Source: Burkholderiales bacterium
Lineage (GTDB): Bacteria; Pseudomonadota; Gammaproteobacteria; Burkholderiales; Burkholderiaceae_C
NCBI GenBank assembly: GCA_013044035.1
Contig: JABEVE010000099.1
Span: 1-57,518 of the forward strand
Length of the DNA: 57,518 nucleotides
Direction: 5' to 3'
Under the pieces are notes generated by a model. It had not been told where the DNA came from. It did not search any database and saw nothing but the letters and a program-made list of their open reading frames with translations. Below, in pieces: positions 38,239-48,798 of the stretch; positions within the stretch are counted from its first letter, which is position 1, and each line of letters starts with the position of its first letter. A program made the position numbers and the translations under genes.

Positions 38239-38493
38239 TCAGCGCTTTTTGCTGAGCAGATATAAAACGTAGCCCATCACGGCGCCGACAATCAGACCGA
38301 CCAAGACATCGTTGAAGGACTGCTGAGCCGCGTTCCGAAGCAGCAGGGCATCCAGGCCTTGCAGGTTGGCGCCACGCGTGATGACGTCACGGAAGGGGAT
38401 CTGGCCCAGGAGGGGCACCGACGGTCTCATGAGAAAGCCGACGAACCCGCCAAGCAATGCCCCCAAGCCTGCGAACCAGCCACCTGCCATCAT
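38239..38493 (-). CDS. small two-helix membrane protein
   Basis: An 84-residue protein with a glycine-rich N-terminal membrane helix (GWFAGLGALLGGFVGFLM) and a C-terminal one (DVLVGLIVGAVMGYVLYLLS), joined by a polar loop and ending in KKR. aagga lies about eight bases before ATG 38493. It lies 230 bp downstream of rlmH on the same strand. No family is recognised. Gly-zipper-like helices suggest oligomerisation in the membrane. Confidence 0.65.
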   Translation of the reverse strand: MMAGGWFAGLGALLGGFVGFLMRPSVPLLGQIPFRDVITRGANLQGLDALLLRNAAQQSFNDVLVGLIVGAVMGYVLYLLSKKR

Positions 38494-38723
38494 TGCGGTC
38501 GTCCTTGTTGTGTTGATCTGGGGCCCTGCAGTGTGGCCCGCCAGGCGATGTCGGGAGGCAGTCTAAGGCCTGTGCACGCCATGCCTGCGTCCGCGGGTTC
38601 GGACGGATCGCGCGAGCGTGAGATCCGACGTGGACCAGGGCATGGCTCCCGATCAGGTCGGCCGAGCGGCGGGTCAGGCGAGCGGCCGCCGTGGTGCGGC
38701 GCGGACGGCACAGGCTGGGGGCG
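38494..38723. other. gap between rlmH and the small membrane protein
   Basis: 230 bp with no supported gene or RNA and no T-tailed hairpin noticed. Open frames here are antisense or GC-driven. Confidence 0.5.
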
Positions 38724-39194
38724 TCAGGCCCGGTGGTAGGGGTGCCCGGCGAGCAGGCTGTGGGCGCGATAGATTTGCTCGGCCAGCAGCACGCGTGCCA
38801 GGCCGTGGGGCAGGGTGAAGTCCGACAGGCGCAGCAGGGCGTCGGCACGCTGCTTGATGCGCGGTGCCAGGCCGTCGGCACCGCCGATGAGCAGGGCGAC
38901 ATCGCGTCCTTCCTGACGCCAGCGCTGCAGTTCGGTGGCCAGGCTGGCCGTGGTGTGGCGCTGGCCATGCTCGTCCAGGGCGATGAGGCGGCAGCTTGGT
39001 GGCAGCGCAGCCTCGATGCGCTGCGCCTCGCGCTCCATCACCGCCTCGGCACGCATGCTGGAACTGCGCGCCTCGGCGCGAATCTCTTTGAGCAGCAGGG
39101 GAGTTTCAGCGGGCAGGCGTTTGGCATAGTCCGCGCAGGCTTCATCCACCCAATGCGGCATGCGCTGCCCGACCGCCAGCAACCAGATCTTCAT
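38724..39194 (-). CDS. rlmH: 23S rRNA (pseudouridine-1915-N3)-methyltransferase
   Basis: A 156-residue SPOUT methyltransferase modifying pseudouridine 1915 of 23S rRNA. MKIWLLAVGQRMPHWVDEACADYAKRLP opens it; the SAM-binding knot LLIGGADGLAPRIKQRADALLRLSDFTLPHGLARVLLAEQIYRAHSLLAGHPYHR ends it, matching the family to the last residues. The start is ATG 39194. It lies 63 bp downstream of rsfS. Confidence 0.95.
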   Translation of the reverse strand: MKIWLLAVGQRMPHWVDEACADYAKRLPAETPLLLKEIRAEARSSSMRAEAVMEREAQRIEAALPPSCRLIALDEHGQRHTTASLATELQRWRQEGRDVALLIGGADGLAPRIKQRADALLRLSDFTLPHGLARVLLAEQIYRAHSLLAGHPYHRA

Positions 39195-39257
39195 GCACAT
39201 CTCCAGGCTACGAAGGGCGCTCCCGGTTCTCTTCACCCCGACGTGGCAACACCCCTT

Positions 39258-40076
39258 TCAGCCGGATGTTTTTTTCGCAGCGGCGCGGCGCGTCACGGTC
39301 GTCTTGCTCGCAGTACGCGCCGACGAGTTGGCGGAAGTGGAACTGCCGGTCGCGCTGCCTTTGCGGCCGCCGATGGCACCACCAGTGCCACGTTCGCGCG
39401 GCGCGGGTGTGGCGCTGGCAAGCGTCTTGTCCGTTGCCCGGGGCTTGGCTGGGTTCGTGCTCTTGGAGCGCGGTTTGGCGGCTGGCGTATCGTCCATGCC
39501 GTCCCCGTCGCCAACGTCAGCCTTGGTTTTGCCGGGCCAGGGGCCGCGCTTGGCAGGCACCTTGGCGGCGAGGTTGCGGCTGGGTACGGGGCTTGCACTG
39601 ATGCGTTTGGCCGCAGTTTTCGGGGCGGTGGCTACGCGCTTCACGGCCGTTGCGGAACTGGTTTTGGTGTCCCGAGCCGTTCTTGGGCTGGCACTGCGCG
39701 CGGCCTTGGTGGCGGCCAGAGCCGCTGCGTCCTGCTTGGCTTTGAGGTGCACGCTCTTGCCACCCCAGATGTCTTCCAGCTTGTAATAGGCGCGGATGAC
39801 GGGCTGCATGATGTGCACCACGGCATCGCCGCAGTCCACCAGCACCCATTCGCCACTGCCTTCGCCTTCCGGGTTCTTCACGCTGCCGCCGGCGGCGCGG
39901 ACCTGATCGCGCACGCTGGCGGCCAGGGCGCGGGTCTGCCGGTTGGAGCTGCCGCTGGCCACGATGACGCGGTCGAACAGGCTGGTCAAGGCCTCGGTGT
40001 TGAAGACCTGGATGTCTTGCGCCTTGACGTCTTCCAGGGCGTCGACGATGGTGCGTTGCAGCTTACGAATGTCCAT
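39258..40076 (-). CDS. rsfS: ribosome silencing factor with long basic low-complexity tail
   Basis: The first about 110 residues are RsfS, which binds ribosomal protein L14 and blocks subunit joining: VDALEDVKAQDIQVFNT, FDRVIVASGSSNRQTRALAASVRDQV, GEWVLVDCGDAVVHIMQPVIRAYYKLEDIWG. RsfS proteins are usually about 110-150 residues; this one is 272. The extra 150 residues are Ala/Lys/Arg/Ser/Thr/Pro-rich (KRVATAPKTAAKRISASPVP, TSKTTVTRRAAAKKTSG-like), reminiscent of histone-H1-like tails. The start at 40076 overlaps the end of nadD by 14 bp. Confidence 0.92.
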   Translation of the reverse strand: MDIRKLQRTIVDALEDVKAQDIQVFNTEALTSLFDRVIVASGSSNRQTRALAASVRDQVRAAGGSVKNPEGEGSGEWVLVDCGDAVVHIMQPVIRAYYKLEDIWGGKSVHLKAKQDAAALAATKAARSASPRTARDTKTSSATAVKRVATAPKTAAKRISASPVPSRNLAAKVPAKRGPWPGKTKADVGDGDGMDDTPAAKPRSKSTNPAKPRATDKTLASATPAPRERGTGGAIGGRKGSATGSSTSANSSARTASKTTVTRRAAAKKTSG

Positions 40077-40707
40077 GCGGAGTGGGTGTGGAGTAAAGAT
40101 GGTGGTCTTCAATATAGCGCGCCACAGACGCTGGCACGAGCGTGTCGAGCGGCTCGCCGCGTGCAATCCGATCGCGGACGAGGGTGGCGGAGAGGTCGAT
40201 GGCGTCCATGGCGAGTCGGTGCAGCCCATGGCCAGCTCGGGCCAGGGCGTGCAGCAGTTCGGGCGGAGCGGCAACGGCATGGCCTGGGCGGCGGGCCACG
40301 GCCAGATCGACGCAGGCGGCAATCTCTTCCCAACCGTTCCAGCTCGTCAGGTTACGCAATTGGTCGGCACCGAGGATGAAGGTGAAGGCGGTGTCGGGAT
40401 GCGCGCGTTGCAAGGCGCGCAGGGTGTCGATGGTGTAGCTCGGGCCCTGGCGTTTGAGTTCGATGTCGCAGCCGCGCAGCCCGGCGTGGCCGGCGATGGC
40501 GAACTCCAGCATGGCCCAGCGGTCGGCCTGGCTGGCGGCCAGCGGGTCGCGCTGCCAGGGCTGGCCGGCGGGGATGAGCCACACGGTGTCGAGCGCAAGT
40601 TCGCGCCGGGCGCTGAGGGCCAGTTGCAGGTGGGCGGTGTGGATGGGGTCGAAGCTGCCGCCCAGCAGGCCGATGCGTGGTGGCTTTGCCACGGTGGCGC
40701 CGCTCAC
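40063..40707 (-). CDS. nadD: nicotinate-nucleotide adenylyltransferase
   Basis: A 214-residue enzyme converting nicotinate mononucleotide to deamido-NAD. It has [54 protein letters not shown] and [36 protein letters not shown]. No ATG is available near the motif; GTG 40707 overlaps the hemF stop as GTGA, the same junction type as gpsA/pth, so it is preferred over GTG 40692. It overlaps rsfS by 14 bp. Confidence 0.93.
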   Translation of the reverse strand: MSGATVAKPPRIGLLGGSFDPIHTAHLQLALSARRELALDTVWLIPAGQPWQRDPLAASQADRWAMLEFAIAGHAGLRGCDIELKRQGPSYTIDTLRALQRAHPDTAFTFILGADQLRNLTSWNGWEEIAACVDLAVARRPGHAVAAPPELLHALARAGHGLHRLAMDAIDLSATLVRDRIARGEPLDTLVPASVARYIEDHHLYSTPTPHGHS

Positions 40708-41618
40708 GCCGCAGCAGCCCAGTCGCGTGGCTTGAGGAACACCTCGTACAGCCGCGCTTCGGGTGTGCCGGGTGCGGGGTGCCAGTCGTAGCGCCATTTC
40801 ACGATGGGCGGCATGGACATGAGGATGGATTCGGTGCGCCCGCCCGATTGCAGGCCGAACAGGGTGCCGCGATCCCACACCAGGTTGAATTCGACGTAGC
40901 GGCCGCGCCGGTAGGCCTGGAAGTCGCGTTCGGTCTCTCCAAAGGGCAGGCTGCGGCGGCGCAGGGCGATGGGGAGGTAGGCACCGAGAAAGGCATCGCC
41001 AACCGCGCGCATGAGGGCGAAGCCCTGGTCGAAGCCGCCGTCGGCAAAGTCGTCGAAAAACACCCCGCCGACGCCGCGCGGCTCATTGCGGTGCTTGAGG
41101 AAAAAATAGTCGTCGCACCAGGTTTTGAAGCGCGGGAAATAGCCGGGGTCGAGCGCGTCCAGCGCCTGCTTGCAGGTCTGGTGAAAGTGCGCCGCATCGT
41201 CCTCGAAGCCGTAGTAGGGCGTCAGGTCCATGCCGCCGCCGAACCAGGCCACCTCCGGCTTGCCCGCAGGCTGCGCCACCAGCATGCGCACGTTCATGTG
41301 CACGGTGGGCACATAGGGGTTGCGCGGGTGCAGCACCAGCGACACTCCCATGGCCTCGAACGGCGCTCCCGCCAGCTCGGGCCGGTGCTGCGTGGCCGAG
41401 GGTGGCAGCTGCGCGCCGCGCACGTGCGAGAAGTTGCAGCCACCACGCTCGAACAAATCACCGTCCTCGATCAGGCTCGTCGCCCCATCGCCTTGCAGCG
41501 GCCCGCCGGCAGGCCGCGTCCAGGCGTCGCGCTGAAAGTTCTTGCCGTCGAGTGCTTCGAGGGCGTGAAGAATGCGGGATTGCAGGTCGAGCAGGTAGTC
41601 GCGGACTTCGGTGTGCAT
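40704..41618 (-). CDS. hemF: oxygen-dependent coproporphyrinogen-III oxidase
   Basis: A 304-residue haem-synthesis enzyme decarboxylating coproporphyrinogen III with O2. Family stretches: [113 protein letters not shown]. Haem supply fits the many cytochromes of the sox operon. It heads the hemF-nadD-rsfS-rlmH unit and diverges from the oxoprolinase gene by 97 bp. Confidence 0.95.
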   Translation of the reverse strand: MHTEVRDYLLDLQSRILHALEALDGKNFQRDAWTRPAGGPLQGDGATSLIEDGDLFERGGCNFSHVRGAQLPPSATQHRPELAGAPFEAMGVSLVLHPRNPYVPTVHMNVRMLVAQPAGKPEVAWFGGGMDLTPYYGFEDDAAHFHQTCKQALDALDPGYFPRFKTWCDDYFFLKHRNEPRGVGGVFFDDFADGGFDQGFALMRAVGDAFLGAYLPIALRRRSLPFGETERDFQAYRRGRYVEFNLVWDRGTLFGLQSGGRTESILMSMPPIVKWRYDWHPAPGTPEARLYEVFLKPRDWAAAA

Positions 41619-41715
41619 GGATGATGAACGGTCTTGAGCGCGCTGCGGGCCGGCGCGATAGAGTGGAATTGTCGCGCAGCCTGGTTTGCGCTTGCTGAAC
41701 ACGAGGACACCCAAC

Positions 41716-44700
41716 ATGCGTTGGCAATTCTGGATCGACCGTGGCGGCACCTTCACCGACATCGTCGCGCGCAGGCCCGATGGGGCTTTGCTCACGCACA
41801 AGCTGCTGTCCGAGAATCCGGAGCAGTACCACGACGCGGCCTTGGCGGGCATCCGGCTCCTGTTGGGCCTGGCGGCTGATGCGCCGATCACGCCGGATCG
41901 GGTGGAGTGCGTGAAGATGGGCACGACCGTGGCGACCAACGCGCTGCTGGAACGCAAGGGCGAGCCGGTGGTGCTGGTGACGACGCGGGGTTTTCGCGAT
42001 GCCTTGCGCATCGCCTACCAGAATCGGCCGCGTTTGTTCGACCGCCACGTCGTGCTGCCCGAGTTGCTCTACCAGCATGTGATCGAGGTACGCGAGCGCG
42101 TGGGCGCCGGCGGCGAGGTGCTGCAAGCACTCGACGCGCCCGCGTTGCGCGAACTGCTGCAGGTGGCGTACGACGCCGGCTTGCGCGCGGCAGCCATCGT
42201 GTTCATGCATGGCTGGCGTTACACGGCGCATGAGCAGGCGGCAGCGCGCCTGGCGCGGGAGGTCGGCTTCAACCAGATCAGCATGTCGCATGAAACCAGC
42301 CCGCTGATCAAGTTTGTCTCGCGCGGCGACACCACCGTGGTCGACGCTTACCTTTCCCCCATCCTGCGGCGCTATGTGGACCTGCTCGCAGCCGAGATGC
42401 CGGGGGTGCGGCTGCTGTTCATGCAGTCCAGCGGCGGCCTGGCCGAGGCGCATGCGTTTCGCGGCAAGGATGCCATTCTTTCCGGCCCCGCCGGCGGCAT
42501 CGTCGGCATGGCGCGCACGGCGGAACTGGCAGGCCACCAACGGGTGATCGGCTTCGACATGGGCGGCACCTCTACCGATGTGTCGCATTACGCCGGCAGC
42601 TTCGAGCGCGCGTTCGAAACCCAGGTGGCGGGTGTGCGCATGCGTGCGCCCATGCTCAGCATCCACACGGTGGCCGCAGGCGGTGGCTCGGTGCTGCACT
42701 TCGATGGCGCACGCATGCGCGTGGGCCCGGACTCGGCCGGCGCCCATCCCGGGCCGGCGTGCTACCGGCGCGGCGGTCCACTGACCGTCACCGACGCCAA
42801 CCTGATGCTGGGCAAGATCAGCCCGGCGCATTTCCCCGCTGTGTTCGGCCCCCACGGCAATGCCCCACTGGACGCCGACGTGGTGCGGGTGCGCTTTGCC
42901 GAACTGGCTGCGGACATCGCTCGCCAGACGGGGCTGGTGCAGACCCCGGAGGGCGTGGCCGAAGGTTATGTGGACATCGCGGTGCAGGTCATGGCAGGCG
43001 CGATCAAGCGCATTTCGGTGGCCCGCGGGCATGACGTCAGGCGCTACACCCTGCAGTGCTTTGGCGGCGCCGGGGCGCAGCACGCCTGCCGTGTGGCCGA
43101 TGCCTTGGGCATGGAGCGCGTGTTCATCCATCCTCTGGCGGGTGTGCTCTCGGCTTACGGCATGGGCTTGGCGGAGCAAACGGTGATCCGCGAACGCAGC
43201 GTCGAAGAGGTGCTGGGCGAGGCCGCCATGCCCGCCATCCGTGCGGCCCTGGACGAACTGGCTGTGGCCGCGCAGACGCAGCTGGCGGAACAGGGCGTCG
43301 CCCTCCAGACCATGCGCGTGTCGCGGCGTGTGCAACTGCGCTACCAGGGCACGGACTCGGCCTTTCTGGTGGACCTCGACACGCCACAAGCCATGCACGC
43401 AGCATTCGAGCAGGCCTACAACCGGCAATTCGCGCACGCCATGCCCGGGCGCGCGCTGGTGGTCGAGACTGTGTCGGCCGAGGCGGCTGGGGGCGGCGAA
43501 GCGGTGGATGAACCACTGCATGGGGTCGGGAGCGGCCTAACGCTCGGGACACCCCACCAGTTGGCGGCTCGGCCGACGATGGCCGCGGGCGATGCTCCCG
43601 TGTCGGACAAGCTTCGGTTCTACAGCGGCGGTGCCTGGCACGCGGCGGCGCTGGTGATGCGCGCGGCTTGCCGCCCCGGGCATGTGATCCAGGGCCCAGC
43701 CATCGTCGCCGAGACCAACACCACCACGGTGATCGAACCCGGGTGGCGCGCCTGCATCACAGCCTTGAACCATCTCGAACTGCTGCGCGGCGAGGCACGA
43801 GCCAGAACCCGCAACCTGCAGACCGAGGCCGATCCGGTGCAACTCGAAGTCTTCAACAACCTGTTCATGAACATCGCCGAACAGATGGGCGAGCAGTTGC
43901 AGAACACAGCGGTGTCGGTGAACATCAAGGAGCGGCTGGATTTTTCCTGCGCCCTGTTCGACGCCGAAGGCCAGCTCATTGCCAATGCGCCGCATATGCC
44001 GGTGCATCTCGGCTCCATGGGTGAGAGCATTCGCTCCATCCAGCAGGCCAATGCCGCAAGCATGCGTCCCGGCGACGTTTACATGCTGAACGATCCGTAC
44101 CACGGTGGCACGCATTTGCCGGACGTGACCGTGGTCACCCCGGTGTTCGACGCGGCTGGCGACAGCGTGTTGTTCTTCGTTGCCTCGCGCGGCCACCACG
44201 CCGACATTGGTGGCACCACGCCCGGTTCCATGCCGCCGTTCTCCCGCAGCATCGAGGAGGAGGGCGTGGTGATCGACAACTTCAAGCTGGTGACCCAAGG
44301 GCGCTTGCGCGAGACCGAAACCCTGTCTCTGCTGGGCAGTGGCAACTACCCGGCACGCAATCCGCAGCAGAACCTCGCCGATCTCAAGGCGCAGATCGCA
44401 GCCAATGCCATGGGTGAGCAGCAGTTGCAGCAACTGGTGGCCGAGTACGGCCTGGCGGTGGTTCAGGCTTACATGCGGCATGTGCAGGACAATGCCGAGC
44501 AGGCCGTGCGCCGCGTGATCGGCGCCTTGCACGACGGCAACTTCGTGCTCGAGCTGGACAACGGCGCGCGCATTGCCGTGGCGATTCGCGTGGACCAGGC
44601 AGCGCGCAGCGCCGTGATCGATTTCAGCGGCACGTCACCGCAACAGGCCAACAACTTCAACGCCCCAAGGGCCGTGACCACAGCGGCGGTGCTCTATGTC

Positions 44701-45393
44701 TTTCGCTGTCTGGTCGGCGACGACATTCCGCTCAACGCCGGTTGCCTCAAACCGCTGCAGGTGATCATTCCCGAGGGCTCGATGCTGGCGCCTGCATTGC
44801 CGGCCTCGGTCGTGGCCGGCAATGTGGAAACCTCGATGTGCATCACCAACGCCCTGTTCGGCGCCCTCGGCGTCCAGGCTGCCAGCCAGTGCACGATGAA
44901 CAACTTCACCTTCGGCAACGCGCATTACCAGTATTACGAAACCATCGCCGGCGGCTCCGGCGCTGGCGGCGTGTTCGACGCGCAGGGCCGGCTCACGGGC
45001 GGCTTCGACGGCACGGCGGTGGTGCAGACCCACATGACCAACTCGCGACTGACCGACCCCGAGGTGCTGGAGTGTCGCTATCCGGTGCTGTTGGAGAGCT
45101 TTGCCCTGCGTGAAGGTTCAGGTGGAGCGGGGCGCTGGCGCGGAGGCGACGGTGGTGTGCGCCGCATCCGCTTCCTCGAGGCGATGACCGCATCCATCCT
45201 GTCGAACGGCCGCAAGATGGCGGCTTTCGGCATGGCCGGCGGCCAGCCTGGCGCGCTGGGCATCAACCGCGTCGAGCGGGCGGACGGGCAGGTCGAGGCA
45301 CTGGGGGCCACGGCCTGCGTGGATATGCAAGCCGGGGATGTGTTCGTCATCGAAACCCCCGGAGGTGGAGGTTTTGGCGAAGTCGGTGCTTGA
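41716..45393 (+). CDS. 5-oxoprolinase-type fused hydantoinase A/B protein
   Basis: A 1225-residue ATP-dependent amidohydrolase. The N-terminal half is Hyu[48 protein letters not shown] (actin-like ATP site), [17 protein letters not shown]. The second half from about residue 715 is Hyu[76 protein letters not shown], ending ETPGGGGFG. The fused length fits 5-oxoprolinase, which opens pyroglutamate to glutamate; a hydantoinase activity cannot be excluded. ATG 41716 has cgagga upstream. It stands alone, divergent from hemF and convergent with mltD. Confidence 0.92.
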   Translation: MRWQFWIDRGGTFTDIVARRPDGALLTHKLLSENPEQYHDAALAGIRLLLGLAADAPITPDRVECVKMGTTVATNALLERKGEPVVLVTTRGFRDALRIAYQNRPRLFDRHVVLPELLYQHVIEVRERVGAGGEVLQALDAPALRELLQVAYDAGLRAAAIVFMHGWRYTAHEQAAARLAREVGFNQISMSHETSPLIKFVSRGDTTVVDAYLSPILRRYVDLLAAEMPGVRLLFMQSSGGLAEAHAFRGKDAILSGPAGGIVGMARTAELAGHQRVIGFDMGGTSTDVSHYAGSFERAFETQVAGVRMRAPMLSIHTVAAGGGSVLHFDGARMRVGPDSAGAHPGPACYRRGGPLTVTDANLMLGKISPAHFPAVFGPHGNAPLDADVVRVRFAELAADIARQTGLVQTPEGVAEGYVDIAVQVMAGAIKRISVARGHDVRRYTLQCFGGAGAQHACRVADALGMERVFIHPLAGVLSAYGMGLAEQTVIRERSVEEVLGEAAMPAIRAALDELAVAAQTQLAEQGVALQTMRVSRRVQLRYQGTDSAFLVDLDTPQAMHAAFEQAYNRQFAHAMPGRALVVETVSAEAAGGGEAVDEPLHGVGSGLTLGTPHQLAARPTMAAGDAPVSDKLRFYSGGAWHAAALVMRAACRPGHVIQGPAIVAETNTTTVIEPGWRACITALNHLELLRGEARARTRNLQTEADPVQLEVFNNLFMNIAEQMGEQLQNTAVSVNIKERLDFSCALFDAEGQLIANAPHMPVHLGSMGESIRSIQQANAASMRPGDVYMLNDPYHGGTHLPDVTVVTPVFDAAGDSVLFFVASRGHHADIGGTTPGSMPPFSRSIEEEGVVIDNFKLVTQGRLRETETLSLLGSGNYPARNPQQNLADLKAQIAANAMGEQQLQQLVAEYGLAVVQAYMRHVQDNAEQAVRRVIGALHDGNFVLELDNGARIAVAIRVDQAARSAVIDFSGTSPQQANNFNAPRAVTTAAVLYVFRCLVGDDIPLNAGCLKPLQVIIPEGSMLAPALPASVVAGNVETSMCITNALFGALGVQAASQCTMNNFTFGNAHYQYYETIAGGSGAGGVFDAQGRLTGGFDGTAVVQTHMTNSRLTDPEVLECRYPVLLESFALREGSGGAGRWRGGDGGVRRIRFLEAMTASILSNGRKMAAFGMAGGQPGALGINRVERADGQVEALGATACVDMQAGDVFVIETPGGGGFGEVGA

Positions 45394-45425
45394 GCACAAG
45401 CGCGGCCCGGCGCCGCAGCTCGCGC

Positions 45426-47054
45426 TCAGCGCTGCGCCACCTTCAAGTCATGCCGGAATGAGGTGTGGATGGAGTAGCGCAGCGAACGCTTGGTCGTGCG
45501 TGTGATTTTGCGTCGATCAGCCACTCGCACGATGCGGCGTTTGTCACGCTGCGCCAGGATGAGCTCATGCTGCTTGAACACCGGCCTGCGCGAGTACACG
45601 ATGATGATGGAGCGAGGCCGGAACCGCCCGCCTTCGGCAATGTGGTTCCATTGCGCCACCTCGGCCGGGCTCAAGCCGTAGCGGTGCGCCACGGTGAAGG
45701 GCGTGTCGTTCGGCCCGGCGATCAGGCGCTGCCGCCGCCCCGGGGGGATGTCCGGAGCCAAGGCCAGCACGGCGTTTTCCACGGCGTGCCGGCTCACGTT
45801 CCGGTCGTCCTGCGGCGGTTTGGGAATGAGCAAGGTCGAACCCGCCTTCACCAGCGTGCGCAGCGGAATGTTGTTCACGTCGCGCAACGTGGCCTCGGTG
45901 AGGTGAAGGTTGCGGGCCAGTTGGAATGGTGTGGCCGTGACAGGGACGCGATAAGTGGTCCACGTCGACAGCGCGCCCCGGTAATCGGCAACGGCCTGCT
46001 CGAACGCCGTCGCATTGTCATAGGGCAAGAGGATCTGGGGCTTGGTGGCCGCCAGGATGACGGGTTTGTTGTACGAGGGGTTGAGCGAGCGGAATTCGCG
46101 CACCGTCATGTTGGCGAGCTTGGCTGCCAGATCCACGTCGATGTCCTGGGTGATGGTGACGGGTTTGAAATAGGGGTGGTCGGGGACGTCCGGCAGGTTG
46201 ATGCCATATTTCGCCGGGTCTGCGATGATGTCTTTCACCGCTTGCAGTTTCGGGTAATAGTTGCGCGTCTCGATCGGCATGTTCAGGGCGCCGTAACTCA
46301 CTGGAAGTCCCTTGGCCTGGTTGTAAGTCATGGCGCGTTGCACTCCACCTTCGCCCCAGTTGTAGGCCGCCAGCGCCAGTTGCCAATTGCCGAACATGGT
46401 GTGCAGTTTGGTGAGGTAGTCCAACGCAGCCTTGGTCGAAGCCATGACATCGCGCCGATCGTCCTGGAACATGGTCTGCTTCAGCTTGAAATGCTTGCCC
46501 GTGGAAGGAATGAACTGCCACATTCCCGAGGCCTTGGCTGACGACATGGCGTCGGGGTTGAAGGCGCTTTCGACGAAGGGCAGCAAAGCGAGTTCGGTGG
46601 GCAGGTGACGGCGCTCGACTTCCTGCACGATGTAGTAGAGGTATTTGCGCGAGCGCTCGGTCATGCGGGCGACGTAGTCGGGCCGGGTGCTGTACCACTG
46701 CACGGCCTGGTTGACGTAGGGGACCATGGCCGGGCCGTCCATGTCCGGAATGGCGAAGCCGGCGCGAATGCGCTGCCAGATGTTGGTGTAGAGCACATCG
46801 GCATGGTCGGTTGCCTGTTTGGCGGCCTGCATCTCCATGGCATCGTCGCGGGCGATTTGCGCCGCGTCCGGCGGCGTGGCCAGCGGTCCCTGCTGGATGG
46901 CGGAGGGGTTTTGTCCCAGTGCCGTGGCCGAGGCGTCGGTCGACCAGGATGATGAGGCTGAGGAAGTGGATGAGGGTGGGACGGCGGCGCAACCGGCTGC
47001 CATCACAACCACTGCAGCCAGGGCCCAGAATTTCAGTCGTCTCAATCGGTGCAT
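45426..47054 (-). CDS. mltD: membrane-bound lytic murein transglycosylase D
   Basis: A 542-residue outer-membrane lipoprotein cutting peptidoglycan glycan strands. The lipobox is MAAGC with Cys22. After a Ser/Ala-rich linker comes the SLT domain with the catalytic Glu in LALLPFVESAFNPDAMSSAKASGMWQFIPSTGKHF and YNWGEGGVQRAM. The C-terminal third has LysM-like repeats (VPVTATPFQLARNLHLTEATLRDVNN and NDTPFTVAHRYGLSPAEVAQWNH). It lies 10 bp downstream of gloB, the conserved gloB-mltD pair. Confidence 0.94.
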   Translation of the reverse strand: MHRLRRLKFWALAAVVVMAAGCAAVPPSSTSSASSSWSTDASATALGQNPSAIQQGPLATPPDAAQIARDDAMEMQAAKQATDHADVLYTNIWQRIRAGFAIPDMDGPAMVPYVNQAVQWYSTRPDYVARMTERSRKYLYYIVQEVERRHLPTELALLPFVESAFNPDAMSSAKASGMWQFIPSTGKHFKLKQTMFQDDRRDVMASTKAALDYLTKLHTMFGNWQLALAAYNWGEGGVQRAMTYNQAKGLPVSYGALNMPIETRNYYPKLQAVKDIIADPAKYGINLPDVPDHPYFKPVTITQDIDVDLAAKLANMTVREFRSLNPSYNKPVILAATKPQILLPYDNATAFEQAVADYRGALSTWTTYRVPVTATPFQLARNLHLTEATLRDVNNIPLRTLVKAGSTLLIPKPPQDDRNVSRHAVENAVLALAPDIPPGRRQRLIAGPNDTPFTVAHRYGLSPAEVAQWNHIAEGGRFRPRSIIIVYSRRPVFKQHELILAQRDKRRIVRVADRRKITRTTKRSLRYSIHTSFRHDLKVAQR

Positions 47055-47064
47055 CCTGTGGTCC

Positions 47065-47841
47065 TCAGAAATCGTTTTTCCACTGCCGCATCAGTGTGAA
47101 AGCTTCGATGCGGTCGGCCGGCTTGTGCCCTGCATGCGCCGTGAGCCGGGCCTGGACTTCGGGCTCGCTGACGCGCAGGAAGGGGTTGACATGCCATTCC
47201 TGCTCCAGCGTGCTGGGCAGGGTCGGTTGGTTTGCTGCGCGCTGCCTGAGGCACCACTGCGCGTAATCCCGCATAGCCGCGTTGTCGGGCTCGACGTGCC
47301 GCGCGAATTGTAAGTTGCTCAGGGTGTATTCATGGGTGCAGAACACACGGCTGTCGCCGGGCAGGCTGCCCAGACGGTCGAGCGAATGCAGCATCTGGCT
47401 GGGAGTGCCCTCGAACAAGCGACCGCATCCGGCCGAAAACAGGGTGTCACCGCAGAACAGCAAACGTCCGCCCGGACCGCCATCGGCGAAGTAGGCGATA
47501 TGTCCGAGGGTGTGCCCCGGTATCTGCAGAATGTCGAATGCGAGATCAAAACCGGACGGGGCGATACGGTCACCATCGTGCAGCGGGTGGGTCATGCAGG
47601 GGATGGGTTCGGCTGCCGGACCCCACACTGGAACCTGCCTGGCACGCAGCAGATCGGCGATGCCGCCGGTGTGGTCCGCATGGTGGTGGGTGACTAGAAT
47701 GCCTGCGAGTTCCAACCCTTGCGCCTTGCAGGCCGTCTCCACGGGGCCGGCATCACCCGGGTCCACCACCAGCGCGCGATGCGTGTCGTGGATCATCCAG
47801 ATGTAGTTATCCCGAAAGGCTGGCAGCGCGACGATATGCAT
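47065..47841 (-). CDS. gloB: hydroxyacylglutathione hydrolase (glyoxalase II)
   Basis: A 258-residue binuclear-metal hydrolase finishing methylglyoxal detoxification. It has FRDNYIWMI at the N-terminus, the metal motif VTHHHADHTGGI, GHTLGHIAYF, FCGDTLFSAGCGRLFEG and FCTHEYTLSNLQFA. The ATG occupies 47839-47841 within ATGCAT, and the same palindrome gives the start of the divergent methyltransferase. No strong ribosome site is seen; translation of a near-leaderless message is possible. Confidence 0.94.
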   Translation of the reverse strand: MHIVALPAFRDNYIWMIHDTHRALVVDPGDAGPVETACKAQGLELAGILVTHHHADHTGGIADLLRARQVPVWGPAAEPIPCMTHPLHDGDRIAPSGFDLAFDILQIPGHTLGHIAYFADGGPGGRLLFCGDTLFSAGCGRLFEGTPSQMLHSLDRLGSLPGDSRVFCTHEYTLSNLQFARHVEPDNAAMRDYAQWCLRQRAANQPTLPSTLEQEWHVNPFLRVSEPEVQARLTAHAGHKPADRIEAFTLMRQWKNDF

Positions 47842-48798
47842 GCGAATCCCGAAGTCAGCGCGAGTATAAGTCTCGACTCGTGGTTGAAAACCCCGAGCGG
47901 ACGCTATGCCTTGCGCTGGGAGCAGGAGCAACTGGACCGCGTCGTGGCAGACATCTTCGGCTTTCATGCAGTGCAACTCGGGCTGGCTGCGCTGCATGCG
48001 CTGTCCCACAACCGCATGCCGCATCGCTGGCTGGCTCAGGGTGCCCCCAACGGCCAGCAGATGCTGCGCAACAGGCCGCTGCTCTGCCAGGATTTGCTCC
48101 AGGCCGAACCATCCCCTATCTACACCGATCCGCAATTCATCACGGCTGCTTCGGCGCAGCCCCGGCTCGGCCCGGCCGCCGCCGAGCTGGTGCAAGCGGT
48201 GCCTGCCGCGCACGGAATCGAGGCTCTGGTGTGCGAGTTCACCGACCTGCCATTCGCCACGCAAAGCCTGGATCTGGTCGTGCTGCCGCATGCGCTCGAA
48301 GTGGTTTCCGACCCGCATGCCTGCCTGCGCGAAGTCGACCGCGTCATGGTCGCCGGCGGGCAAGTCGTGATCACCGGCTTCAATGCCTTGAGCCTGTGGG
48401 GCGCACGCCAGGCTTTTGGCCGCCTCGGCGGCCCGCTCTACCTGCCGCAGCAAGGAGAATTCATCTCGCCAAGGCGCGTGCGCGACTGGCTGCGTCTGCT
48501 CAGCTTCGAGGTCACGGCGGGGCGTTACGGCTGCTATCGCCCTGCCGCCTGCACCCAACCCTGGCTGGACCGCTGGCGCTTCATGGAGAAGGCCGGCGAC
48601 CGCTGGTGGCCCATGCTGGGCGCGGTCTACATGCTCGTGGCCACCAAGCGCGTGCGCTCCATGCGCCTGGTCGGCAAGGCGTGGAAGTCGCCGCGCGAAA
48701 AGGCTCGCGCCCCGCAACCCGTGGCCCACGGACGCGATGCGCTGGGCTCGCTCCGGCACCCTGAATCAACCCCCAAGCACCATGAGCACAACCTCTGA
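47836..48798 (+). CDS. SAM-dependent methyltransferase (class I-like, truncated motif I)
   Basis: A 320-residue protein of the group found between gloB and rnhA in betaproteobacteria. [31 protein letters not shown] is the conserved N-terminal part; the methyltransferase-11-like core ([49 protein letters not shown]) corresponds to motifs II-III. The usual glycine-rich motif I is poor, so catalysis is uncertain. ATG 47836 is the only start upstream of the conserved region and overlaps the gloB start. It overlaps rnhA by 17 bp. Confidence 0.87.
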   Translation: MHANPEVSASISLDSWLKTPSGRYALRWEQEQLDRVVADIFGFHAVQLGLAALHALSHNRMPHRWLAQGAPNGQQMLRNRPLLCQDLLQAEPSPIYTDPQFITAASAQPRLGPAAAELVQAVPAAHGIEALVCEFTDLPFATQSLDLVVLPHALEVVSDPHACLREVDRVMVAGGQVVITGFNALSLWGARQAFGRLGGPLYLPQQGEFISPRRVRDWLRLLSFEVTAGRYGCYRPAACTQPWLDRWRFMEKAGDRWWPMLGAVYMLVATKRVRSMRLVGKAWKSPREKARAPQPVAHGRDALGSLRHPESTPKHHEHNL

